From NCBI GenBank assembly GCA_026874595.1, contig CM049309.1, positions 25,423,033 through 25,487,032 of the forward strand: DNA of 64,000 bases. The letters are read 5' to 3'. The DNA comes from Sipunculus nudus. Lineage: Eukaryota; Annelida; Sipuncula; Golfingiida; Sipunculidae. Below the pieces are notes generated by a model. That model did no database searches and was not told the DNA's origin. It saw only the letters and a program-made list of their open reading frames with translations. Below, piece after piece: positions 24,150-35,320 of the stretch (position 1 is its first letter; each line of letters opens with the position of its first letter). Both the position numbers and the translations under genes were made by a program.

Positions 24150-24650
24150 AGGAACAGTCTAAGGATTAAATAATCATAAAATCTGTTATATCAAGATCAT
24201 GAAGAACTGCCGCACAAAACATGTGGCCTGAGGATTAAATAATCATGAAATCTGTTATATCAAGATCATGAAGAACTGCCGCACAAAACATGTGGCCTGA
24301 GGATTAAATAATCATGAAATCTGTTATATCAAGATCATGAAGAACTGCCGCACAAAACATGTGGCCTGAGGATTAAATAATCATGAAATCTGTTATATCA
24401 AGATCATGAAGAACTGCCGCACAAAACATGTGGCCTGAGGATTAAATAATCATGAAATCTGTTATATCAAGATCATGAAGAACTGCCGCACAAAACATGT
24501 GGCCTTAGGATTAAATAATCATGAAATCTGTTATATCAAGATCATGAAGAACTGCCGCACAAAACATGTGGCCTTAGGATTAAATTATCATGAAAATCTG
24601 TTATATCAAGATCATGAAAAACTGCTGCACAAAATATGTGGTGCCACCTT
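24150..24650 (+). repeat. 69-bp tandem array, about seven copies
   Basis: ATCTGTTATATCAAGATCAT repeats at 24,181, 24,250, 24,319, 24,388, 24,457, 24,526 and about 24,596. The first units are almost identical and the last differs at several bases and leads into GGTGCCACC and a poly-T run. Sixty-nine is divisible by three, which explains the 83-codon frame at 24,475-24,726. The near identity points to recent expansion. Confidence 0.92.
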
Positions 24651-27600
24651 TTTTTTTTTTTTTTTACACATTTTACTTGTGCTTGAGATTGAAAAACAGT
24701 GCCCATTAACCCAAATTTTTAATTAAAACCATCATATACCTATATATATATATATATAGTTCCAGTTTCACATTAAGACAGGTCCAGATGAGATTACATG
24801 TGAGCCCTGACTGGATGTCACCGGTGATTTGTTTTCTGATTTATGGAACAAAGACACATACATGTTTCACTTCTGACCAATGATAATATTAGGCCATTTT
24901 TCCCTAGGCTGGTAGACATGGAGAGTTCAAACTCTCTAACTTTACATGCACAGATATATGGGTTTTGCCTTTAGTATATGTGTCAAATTCAGCTATCGTG
25001 GGGCCATGGTCACAGACCACTAGGAGTAAAACATGTGACCTTGAAACAGGTTGATTTCAAATGATTTATTGCCTCATCAGGCCTGTATGCTTACAAATGA
25101 AGGAAACCCTTTATCTTTTTGGTCAATGGTGAACCTGTGTGTTCTTTGAGGTGACAGTGCAGAAGATTTAATTGTGGTGAATGTGTTATACTGCTGGGGA
25201 GGAGGATTGGCTGGGACATTATGGCAGCAAAGTAGTGAAATGGAAATAATGTATCCAGGATAAATGAGGCTTACCTTAATCTGCCAGGTAATTATTGGAG
25301 GATCTTGGTTTGAAAGACCAGGTCATCATAAATCTCATTACTGATTCTCATACTTGAATAATTCCATAATTGTTTGTAGATGAAAAAGAAAGTTAACCTC
25401 AGAACTTGTTGGGAAAACATTCAATCTAGAAAAAGGAATCAGCACCACTAATTAATTACCCGCAAGAATTTAACCAATGACTTTTGAGAAGATTTAAGTT
25501 GAAATGATTTTTCTTACAATTTTACTGATTGGTTTCCTTGCCTGTCAATTACAGGGTTTATTTCCCTGTCTGATAAAGTTGTGCAAGTAATATTAAAGGA
25601 AATATGATGCACTTTATAAAGAGGTTTCAAATATCCCTCATATCTTTGGTAATTTATGTGAAAATGAAGAGTGAATCTCAGAAGAGCTAACAAATATTTG
25701 TTTGGAAAGAGGGGTCATGTAAGCTGCATCTACGGTCAATTTTCTTATTCAATTCTGACATTTCTTTCAGCTTGTTTTAAAATGGTTTTAAAAACAATAA
25801 TAAAAAAAACTATTTTAAAATGGTTTAAAAAAATTGAAAAAAAAACTGTGACCGAAGTATAAAACAGAGTAAACAGGGACAAGAGCATGAGAAAGGTTAT
25901 TTTTGGGATGTCTTTACATACTATACCCCATCCCTACAAGTGGACACGCGGCTTTAGTCTTGTATTTTTTTGGATACATTGATTGAATGGGAATAAGACA
26001 ATATTCCGTGATATTAAACAGTCAGATTTACGTACCCATGTATATTTTAATGAAATAGTTTTGGATTTCAGTTTATGTGACAAAAGTCAATAGAGAGGAT
26101 TTTCTATGACACAAAGTGGGCTTGACTGTATCACAGAAACAGAGCACACCCTCTCATAAATACTATTCTGAGCTGTAGCCTATGAAGTTAGCCACATCTG
26201 ACATCATGGAGGCAAAAAAAAATATTAACATTCCTGAGCAAAGAGGCTGCAGTGTACCCTCCAAGCACCATGAGCAAGGACCTGACACCCCCTCCCAAGT
26301 TGTCATTTGGCACAGTCTAGCTGAGCCTCTGTGACGTCATACCTCCCCTCCCACTATGGTTGCTGCATGACAAGGTTCAGTGGTGCTGCTTTAAAAATGA
26401 CTTAACAGCGTCATTAGTAATATTATTTTATTTCAACAATAATTTATGGGAAATAAATTAGGGGGTCTCTCACATCTGTTGGTTCTTGCAACACTGAAGC
26501 CTGAAATTTAGTTTGTAACAAAATAAATGGAAAAATTATGTGGACCATGGTTGGTGGAACGGAGTATAGAGGCTCAAATTGATTTTCTGAACATTTTGGG
26601 ATTGTCTAAAATTTTATTTTGTGTTTATATTTGGGACCTGGTATGTTTAATATACAAAGAGAGTATTTTATACTATAAACACATATAATATTTTTTCTCC
26701 TTAAAATATTATGATATCTGCCAATATTTCATTTTACTCATAGAATCATGATTATACTCCTGAACACAAGGGGTGAAAAGCTTTCACCGGGTGAAATCAG
26801 TGGTGCAAAATAAAAAAACAGCAGGCACGCCACCTGGTGGCCACACAGTGTGATTTCACATATCAAGATTTTACATGCATCCAGCCATGCAGTGTTTCTA
26901 CTGTGTTTCTTCTTTCATGTATTTTTGTCACTTTTATTGGATAAAAGTTCATATGCAAACATGTAGGAGAACATGATATGACTCAATGTGACACTCTTGA
27001 ATTTTGTTTAATTTTAATATTTAATTTAAAAAGAAGTTTTGTTTACTTTCACAGGACTTCATTTTGATACATTTTCTAAAAATCCCTCTTGGTTTTCTCC
27101 CACAACAGTCTCCTTAATGCATTCTTCATGAAAAAAAAATTTGATTTTCAGTCAATTTTAATTTCTGTCCTTTCCATGTCTCATCCTTATGTAAATGTGT
27201 GTAAATAGTTGTCTGTTATAAATTGCCTGATGTCAACAAGGATTATAAATGAAGAGTAAAACGATTTATGCAAACACTTGCCAACAAAAGGTCTTTTTGG
27301 TCCTGAATGATATGCTATTGCCCACATAAAGAAGTTTGTTGATGTTATATGATCAGCGCTTTACCTAATGTTTGCTTGCTAATAGGTCCACACCCTAGCT
27401 AAAAAAATTGAATGAAACTTGGTCACACTGTGAATTGTGGACTAGGGAACATTTCGTAAAACTTTGGGATGGATCAGTGTGATATATGATAGAGGATCTG
27501 GAACTAAAAACTGTTTAGGTTACCCCTTTTTTCTGCTGTTTATTCTTCACAAAATATACATAAAAATAAATCATTCACCTAAAACTTTTATCAATTCTTT

Positions 27601-28314
27601 CTCAGCTCATGACCAAAATATCCACAAACTCCTTAAAATTACATAAGAATCTTTAAATATACTTATTGGATGAACTAACTGAAAGAGATGGATTTCCATG
27701 CCTCATCCTATTGTATCAGCGAGCGAGATAATCATGTCAGTGATGTAATAATGGAATAATGGATTGACAAAATAGCAAAATCATAATGGAAGTATAAGAA
27801 GGTCATTTACATATCTTCTGTATAAATGTAGCTGAATCTTTATCCACCGGTGAGAACCAGGGAACACGGAGCCATGGTGTATGTGATACAGGTTACCTGA
27901 AATCAGCCAGTGGTCTGCCATACCTATTGTACAAACTACAATAGAATATCTTGTTGTCTCTATACTGCATTTTATGTGATTCGAAGAAATTTTGTGCAAC
28001 AGTGGACCATGGGCCAAGGAACAACTGATTAATTTTTTTAAGGTTAGTCTGTTAAAAATTTGTGGATGTTGATGAGAATCCAGGTGTTGGTGGAGGTATA
28101 CACTCATATAAGTGTTCTCTAAATTTGTAATAAAAGTCCCAACGAAGTCTTTATGTGTCTAGTCCAAGTTATCCCACTGGCCAGTTTGAGGTGTAATGTT
28201 GCAAGATTATCCTCTAGATATTTATTCATATTGGCCCTCCATTTTCGCTCTAAAATTAGAATTGAACTGATAAAATGACCAAACCCCTTTAGAAAAATTT
28301 GACATCATATTTTT
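24651..28314. other. Long stretch without recognised genes or repeats
   Basis: Nothing here matches the repeat families in the window apart from simple runs: T (24,650-24,665), TA (24,741-24,759) and A-rich 25,795-25,845. Composition is AT-rich with a more balanced patch at 26,230-26,400. The longest open frame (108 codons, minus, 27,781-28,107) has no recognised domain, and I could not find flanking exon signals that would make it a gene. It is the best place in the window to look for host exons by transcript alignment. Confidence 0.4.
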
Positions 28315-29167
28315 GTATCTGCCACCACATTTGTTTCTGGAATAGAACTCTGAGACCACCAGACAGATTTTACTGAGAATTTTACACCATTAACACACCA
28401 CATGTGAACTGGTGCAAAAATATTTTGTGTTGACCACTGGCCTTTCCTCTCTCCAGTGCATCCATCTGTGCATCTGTTTTGACACATTAACCCACTTATC
28501 TTCGGATTCATTTCACCAGTCAGGCTAAAAATTTTACACAAATGTAGCCTTTGGATAGCATTATAACAAACACAAAAAATGGGGGCACCACCTGCAACCA
28601 TTTCTGCACAGAGTTCATCTGTTATTCTTCCATGGTATAAAATCACTCATATCTTGGCAGTAGTTTGACTCATCTGAATAAAATTTTGCATGTATGAACA
28701 TCTTGGATAGCTTTCTGGAATTTGTGGCAGGTGGCACCACCTACATTTATGTTTACATTGCAGACATCCATGCGTATATCTCAGGACTAGTTTGACATAT
28801 CCAACTGAAATTTAGCATGTGTATAGATCTCACATAACTCTCAATCATACAGAAAAATTTGGGGCACCACCTGCCACCATTTTTGCACAGCATCCATCTA
28901 TTTGTCTGCTTGGGGAAAAAAATCACTCATAGTACTAGCAGTGGTTTGACTTATATGCCTACGATTTTGTGTATGTAAACAACTGGGATAGCTTTCTGGA
29001 TTTTGTGGCAGGTGGGGCAACCTACATTTCAGCTGCAAACATGCATCCTGATATGCCACACACCTAACTCTAATTTCCCCTTGCCACTCAATCCATGCCT
29101 CACTTCACCCATCCCACTCTGATTTCGGCGGATACTTGTAGTCACTTGTCAACTACCTGTATTCTAG
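28315..29167 (+). mobile_element. Family 1 element, copy D (old)
   Basis: The 5' end GTATCTGCC at 28,315 is a decayed GTATCCGCC. The 3' end keeps GGCGGATAC, the hairpin arms GTAGTC/AACTAC with substitutions, and TTCTAG at 29,167 followed by TT. The palindromes are all decayed (GGGGCACCACC, GGTGGCACCACC), so this is one of the oldest copies here. Confidence 0.75.
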
Positions 29168-29531
29168 TTTTGCAATGGTTAAGGCCTGAGGATCACAAAA
29201 ACGTATGATGTCCACTTTTTACAAAGAAAAAAATCCTTGGTTACATATACTCCCACACTATAATATGCTTATTTTAACATGCTTATTAAAGTTTGTTTAT
29301 GCTCATTATTTTACAGCATTTTATTTCAGTTAATAAAGTAAGGTTTTTTTATTATACTTTGGCTCATGTCCATTATTCTATAATTTACGGGAAATCATTT
29401 TAGCAGGACCATTTTCTCTTAGCTTTTCAAAAGCTAATATATATGAAATACCAAAAGAAATAAGTATATTTTGCATTTGCTAACATTTTCCAAAATTCAG
29501 CTGAGCTACATGACCCATGGTTCCTTGTTTT
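29168..29531 (+). mobile_element. Family 2 3' remnant
   Basis: The segment GGCTCATGTCCATTATTCT (about 29,360) and CCATTTTCTCTTAGCTTTTC match 10,545-10,610 of the outer copy. It ends with TCAGCTGAGC at 29,497, GACCCATGG, and TTCCTTGTTTT. It begins where family 1 copy D ends, consistent with copy D having inserted into it, but the left half is not recognisable. Confidence 0.6.
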
Positions 29532-30611
29532 AGCTTGGCAAGACATTCAGTTATACTGATAGTTCTTCAGCCTTAAGCTAAGAATTTGTCATTCTTAAAA
29601 TCCATGTGGCCATCTGGTTAGCTATTAGGCCAGCTGCTAGCAAGACAAATTGTAACCATTTAATCAATGATTATTTATCTTGATATCCAAAAGTCCTCCA
29701 AAAATCTACTTGGAAAATTGAAATTAGGCCCTGTGACCTGTATTATGTAGTTTTTTTCACAAATTTTAAACAAACATGAGCAAATTTTATCACTGAAAGC
29801 AAATGGCCATTGGTGGTAATGAAGAAATTAGTTAATGTTGATCATCAGCTGTTCTCCCTACAAATCAGAAAAAAAGTGTTTTCAAACAGGTAATATGCAC
29901 AGGTACAGATTATCATTGGAGTACTGTAAAGCTTAGTTGAATTTTTGTCCAGTGTATGTCTGATACGTGGTGAAATCTCCATACAACAGCAGACACAAAT
30001 AAGTTAATATTGGCCACAATGCAGAAAAGTCCAACTACCAAATTCTTAACTGTGCAGAACGGAAATAATCAATAAATGTAGCATGTTCTTTCTGAGGAGG
30101 TCAAGCAGGTCGGTGTCCTTATTCATATTGGCCAGGCTGCAAGCAATTAAATAAATGCCTTTAAGGCCTAGTCAGTAACCAGGATGCTGCTTGGTATCTA
30201 ATCACTGCATGTCTAATGGTTAATTCAGGGATGAGATACAAGATTAGTGATTTGGCACCTCTTGATCTCCTGGCTATCTGGCTACATGATGAGGCTGACA
30301 GACACACAGCAAATCAGTGACAGTCTGGTTGACACTTGCACATCTCATGTTTAATCTGTCTTGAAATAATGCCCTTTAGCTTTTCTGACATATCGGGGTT
30401 AATATATATATACCAGTAAACTAAAATGCATAAAATTTTAGGAAGAACAATTTCAGATTTACCAGTTAGTTGAAATCATCATAATTAGACACAAAAACTG
30501 TTATGATGTGTTAGAATAAGTAATCAAGTTAATTATAATAATTACAACAAGAGCTCTAGAAACAAATGTTCAATCAAAAACAGTCATCAATCAGCTTGTA
30601 TCCATGAATAA
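29532..30611. other. Non-repetitive stretch, no gene recognised
   Basis: AT-rich sequence with no element boundary, array or plausible coding exon visible. Confidence 0.45.
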
Positions 30612-31470
30612 CTAGAATACGGGTAGTCGACAAGCCACTACTTGTATCCGCCTAAATCAGAGTGGAACGGGTGAAGTGAGGCATGGATTGAGTGGCAAGG
30701 GGAAATAGAGTGAAGTGTTGCATATTAGCATGGATTTCTACAGCCAAATTGTGTTTGTAGGTTGCGCCACCTACCACAAAATCCAGAAAGCCGTCCAAGT
30801 TGTATACATATGCAAAATTTAAGGCAGATAAGTCAAACCACTTCATGAATATGAGTGATTTTAGCCCGTGGCAGACAAACAGATGGACGCTGTGCAAAAA
30901 TGGTTGCAGGTGGCGCCACCAGTTTTGCCTATGATAAAGAGCAATGTGAGATCTATACACATGCAAAATTTTGGCCCAATCGGTCTAACGGTTCCCAAGA
31001 TATGAGCTTGGATGTCTGCAGCGTAAACGTGAATTTAGGTGGCGCCACCTGTCATAAAATCAGAAAAGCTATCCAGGATGTATACGCATGCCAAATTTCA
31101 GGTGAATTAGTCAAACCACTGCAGAGATATGAGTGATTTTAACCCAAGGCAGACGAACAGATGGACACTGTGCAAACATGGTTGCAGGTGGCGCCACCTT
31201 TTTTTGTGTATGTTATAAAGCTCTCCAAGGGCTACATTTGTGCAAAAAAAATTTCCTGATCGGTCAAACGGTTCCCAAGATATGTGGGTTTATGTGTGGA
31301 AACAGACGCACAAACGGACGCAGAGCGCAGAGGAAAGGTCAGAGGTCAAAACAAAATCAGGGCGCAGCAGTTCACATGTGACCTGAACAGGTTTTGTAAA
31401 ATTCAGCCCAGCGGTTATGGAGGAGTTCTCCGGACACATAGTATCCGCAAAACTCTGTTTTGCTGGATAC
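30612..31470 (-). mobile_element. Family 1 Helitron2-like element, copy E
   Basis: On the minus strand the 5' hairpin arms are at the right edge (about 31,441-31,470) and the 3' hairpin (GTAGTGGCTTGTCGACTAC, one arm mutated) and CCGTATTCTAG at 30,612. GGTGGCGCCACC is intact at 30,909, 31,038 and 31,187. Similarity to copies A and G is high, so this copy looks young. Confidence 0.85.
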
Positions 31471-31524
31471 AATTACAACCCTTCTGAAGCAGGAAGGATA
31501 TTAAGTAACCATAACTTCACCTTT

Positions 31525-31842
31525 TAGCTTAGCTGACTGAGAGGATATAACTTTATTTAATCAAGATTCAATTATAAAAAAGAAATGTGATAAGAATTTT
31601 GTAAATTTATTTTGCACACTTACCAATAGTGGAAGTTTCCTTTTAAGTTTGGGGTCAATGGGTCAAAGTTCAAGGTTACAGGGCCCATCCATTCACAAAT
31701 TAGTTTATGGATGTTAATTTCTGTTTGGGTAAACAGGTTGGCTTCAAACTGATCACAGGACCAATATTTTGGAAAAAAAACTCGTAAACATATCCCTATC
31801 TAGACAAATTCAGCTGAGTGTTGAGACTCATGGGTCCCTTGT
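31525..31842 (+). mobile_element. Short chimeric family 2 element (~320 bp)
   Basis: It begins with TTTTAGCTTAGCTGACT at 31,522 and ends with TCAGCTGAGTG, ACTCATGGGTC and CCTTGTT at 31,842. It lacks most of the family 2 interior. Its middle carries GGGTCAATGGGTCAAAG and CACAAATTAGTTTATGGATG, which belong to the module type of family 4 and of 42,110-42,770. It may be an internally deleted or recombinant copy. Confidence 0.6.
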
Positions 31843-32998
31843 TAGTATGTTTAACCAAAAATTGGATGGACTGTTATGAAATTTCACAATGTGAGCAACA
31901 TTTTGAATATCTTGTGTACCCTGCAGTTTTTTAGCTCAGCTGACTGTAAGTCATCTGAGCTATAGCGAATACCCTTTGTCCGTCGTCCGTCTGTCCGTCC
32001 ATCCGTTAACCTGGCACAAATCTTAAACGCTGGACCTAGAATCTTCATTCTTTGCACACTGAGAGACCTATGAAAAGTCTTGATGAAAACCAGAAATTAG
32101 GTCTCTGTTACCCATATCCTTCAAGCTATGGGGCCCCAAAGTACCCCCCCCCCCAGAATAGTAAAAATTTTCATTCAAAAACTTCAATATCTCATAAACT
32201 ACATCATCGATGGTCATGATTTTTGGCATACATATTGATCATGAGATGTTTCATCAGTTTCTGCAGACTGGTGGCGCCACCTGTATTTTTCAATTTTTTA
32301 CGAATTATTTTCTCTATTTTTGAGACCTTTAAAAATATGAACATCTGTTAACAGGGCACAAATCGTAAAGACTGGACCAAGAATCTTCATTCTTTACACA
32401 GTGAGAGACCTATGAAAAGTCTCCATGGAAACCAGAAATAAGGTCTCTGTTACCCATATTCTTTGAGCCGTGGGGCTCCCAATTACCCCCCCCCCCTCCC
32501 GAATAATGGAAAATTTGATAAAAAAAAACTGCAACATCTTAATAACTACAACACTAATGGTCATGATTTGTGGCATACATATTGATCAAGAGGTGTTCCA
32601 TCAGTTCCTGCAGACTGGTGGCGCCACCTGTATTTTTTCAAATTTTTACATTTTTTTTTCTCTATTTTTGAGACCTGTTAGGATGCTGTCATCTGTTAAT
32701 GTGGCACAAATTGTAACAACTGGACCTAGAATCTTCCTTCTTGTCATGCAAGGAGACCCATGAAAAGTGTCTTTGGAAACCTGAAATTAGGTCTCTGTTA
32801 CCCATATCCTTCAAGCTATAGGACTCAGAAGTATCCCTCAGAATAATGGAAAATTTGATACAAAAGCTGAAGTATCTAAACAACTAATGCAGAGATCACC
32901 ATGATTCTTTGCATGGATATTGACCATGTGTTTTAATTGGTTTCTGCAGACTGGGGGAGACACCTGTATTTTTTTAAAGTTTACGCATTTTTGAGATA

Positions 32999-34554
32999 CC
33001 GTAGATCCGCGTTTTGCCGCCGCATGTCGTCTAATGGCCGCACCCCATGTTCGTAAAATATCTGGAAGGCTCCTTCACTGGAGTAAAAAAACCTTACTTA
33101 ATGGCCGCACCACATTCTCACCACGTTCCATTGCCGGGTGGGGTATGGGAAGTTTTGGGAACACAACGTAAAAAGGTTCTTTTCTTAAACGCTAGGCTGC
33201 AGCTAGGAATGCTGCGGTATGCATGCTGATATGTGGTCAAGCATAACAGTTTTGGGAAACAGTTGCAACTGTGTATGTTGCTTGGCTTTGCTAATTAATT
33301 AATTTTATTAATTTGTTGAACCGCCTGATCTACCTGATTAGAATAGATGACAGTTTGTTCGGTTTATGACGACTCATCCAAGACGAATCCTAGTAGGGCC
33401 ACAAAATTAATTTGACACATCATTGAAAGCCGGAGAATCTTGCGCCTTTAACTTGACTAATTAAAGTTCAATGGGACATCAAAGCATTGTATGGGACGAC
33501 TGTAATTTAAACATTATTTAGACATTATACATCGTCGGTCATTTAACAACAAAACATTTAGATAAACAACTCCCGCGTCGGTGATCATATTTCCAGAACA
33601 CCTCAGGTTGTGCTGATCATAATATATGCAAAATGGTGTCCGAACCGTCAACCGGCAAAAGATGCAACAGAAAATGATTACGGAACTTGCGGGCCTTGGT
33701 GTACCTTGCGCCTTTACCCTGTCTCATTAAACTTCAATGGGACATCAAAGCCAACGGTACTCTTTATGATGGCTTTTATTTACACTCTATACAATGTCGG
33801 TCAATTAAAAACCTTGACAAAACCTTTTAATAAGCGATTTCGCGTCGAGCCTTTACGCATACACCCAGGGTCCTGCTGATCATAATATATGCACACTGGT
33901 GCCCGAACCGTCTGCTAGCAAAACGTGCCGTATTTAAAGATTACGGAACTAGCTGGTGAGGTTATGACCTTTGAGCGCCATCTATTGACAATTTGATGAA
34001 CGAAGAAGTATCTGAACATGAACGCAGGTTTAATTGCCGAAGAACGTATGGTCTTTGGTTATCTTTTTTTTACAGTTTATTTTAAAAGAAATGATATGTT
34101 CAAGAAATATCTTAAAATAATGTTTTACCGATATTGCAGCCATACTCAAATATAGATACAACCGTTAGTCTGGATAGAATGCATAATTTGGCGAGTGAAT
34201 ATCGATCTTTTATCAATCATTGCGTGAAAATTGCCGTGGTTTATGACTGACTCAGAAAAGTTTTATAATACATATAAGCCTGTTTAAAATGTCAATTTTA
34301 CATTTTTTAAAATTAATAATCAATAAAATTAATATACAAATATGCAGTATCATTAAATATACGTTCCCAGTATTCACTTCTTCCTCAGCCTATTATCGAC
34401 CATTGCCCCTCGGCGGGCCGTCGAGTCTCTTGTACATGTTTGAATTCAGCCTAACCTGCGTTTTATAGCCGCATCCCTTGTCGATAAATATTAGTCGGGA
34501 TTTTCAGCTGTAAGTCTTATTTTATGGCCGCGGCGGCAAAACGCGGATCTACGG
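32999..34554. mobile_element. TA-flanked TIR element, 1,556 bp, non-autonomous
   Basis: The terminal inverted repeats are 25 bp and perfect; they begin CCGTAGATCCGCGTTTTGCC at 32,999 and end at 34,554. TA flanks each end. The paralogous module at about 55,220-55,240 reads GAGATATATAAATACAG with no insert, so the empty site shows a TA duplication, typical of Tc1/mariner/pogo-type elements. Near both ends are repeats of TAATGGCCGCACC or a close form. The centre has a 266-bp direct duplication. It is less AT-rich and CpG-richer than its surroundings. No transposase is visible; open frames of 60 and 89 codons are unrelated to known transposases. Confidence 0.9.
33439..33960 (+). repeat. 266-bp tandem duplication inside the TIR element
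   Basis: CTTGCGCCTTTA begins at 33,439 and 33,705. Both copies continue with CAATGGGACATCAAAGC, GCTGATCATAATATATGC and GATTACGGAACT, with clear divergence between them, so the duplication is not new. Confidence 0.85.
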
Positions 34555-34702
34555 TATATAAATACAGACACAATTTCAGCCTGTTGGTTAATCTGTTTGA
34601 TGCTTCAGGTGAATGAGTATATACTACCATTCAGATGATAAAATTTCCTTTTACGAATCTCTTCCTGGTCAGCTGAGCATCATGACCCATGGGTCACTTG
34701 TT

Positions 34703-35320
34703 TCAATTTTCACCAGATTTAAAAAATATTTATGTCTCACTGAAGCTCAATTTTAATTTGGTTTTCCAATAAAACTGACTCCTTGGCTAGTACTATGAAG
34801 AATTGCTATTTGCCAGTATCTCAAAGTAATCACTAAACTTATGTATATTGAAAGCATTGTTAGTGGCATTAAACTTAAGTCTACTGAAACAATTAAATAT
34901 ATCAGGGATATATATATATAAAGATTGTTGCAAAACCATATGTAGTAATTTGAAGACAACTGATGCTTAAATATTGAGAAATGTGTAGATTTTTATTTAT
35001 AAATTTTTTCCCCTAACATGTGCATTTGAATATCATTTTAATTTTATTAGGAACTTATTTTAACATGGGATTGACAACATACTGTGTTAACCTATGACAA
35101 CATAAGATGAGGAAGCAGCAATAATAAAACTTTAAGTTTATATATATTTTCTAAGGTTAAATGTATTTTTTATATAAGAAGCCATCTTTCTTTCAGTTTA
35201 ATATGATATCATGTGTTTAAACAAGAGAATCCTGTCAGAGTGGTGAATTTTGGCTTGATAATTTGAGATAAATTACTGTCCTTCCAGACAGTTAATACAC
35301 TTAAAGGTCCATGAACTTTA
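34703..35320. other. AT-rich stretch, no gene recognised
   Basis: Only simple AT-rich sequence, including a TA run near 34,909-34,922. Confidence 0.5.

Larger units (their letters stand above)
31928..34702 (+). mobile_element. Family 2b element (GGTGGCGCCACC modules), interrupted
   Basis: The 5' end is AGCTCAGCTGACT at 31,933 pairing with AGTCATCTGAGCT, followed by a GTCC tract. The 3' end has TCAGCTGAGC, a perfect GACCCATGGGTC at 34,684-34,695, and ACTTGTTT. Interior modules of roughly 350 bp contain CTGGACCTAGAATCTTCATT, a poly-C run and GGTGGCGCCACC (32,270 and 32,617; a third, near 32,951, is decayed). A TIR element interrupts the last module at 32,999. Relative to plain family 2 copies the ends are shared but the interior is different, so ends and modules have been exchanged. 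Confidence 0.8.

Noticed and set aside
26332-26339. TGACGTCA, a full cAMP response element motif
   Set aside because: One 8-bp match in 64 kb is about what chance predicts, and no promoter or exon is identifiable nearby.
27781-28107. 108-codon minus-strand open frame as a possible gene
   Set aside because: No domain, no plausible splice context and no conservation evidence could be seen. A frame of this size is expected by chance in 64 kb.
33610-33879. 89-codon open frame inside the TIR element as a transposase
   Set aside because: It spans the junction of the 266-bp duplication and has no recognisable helix-turn-helix or catalytic motif.
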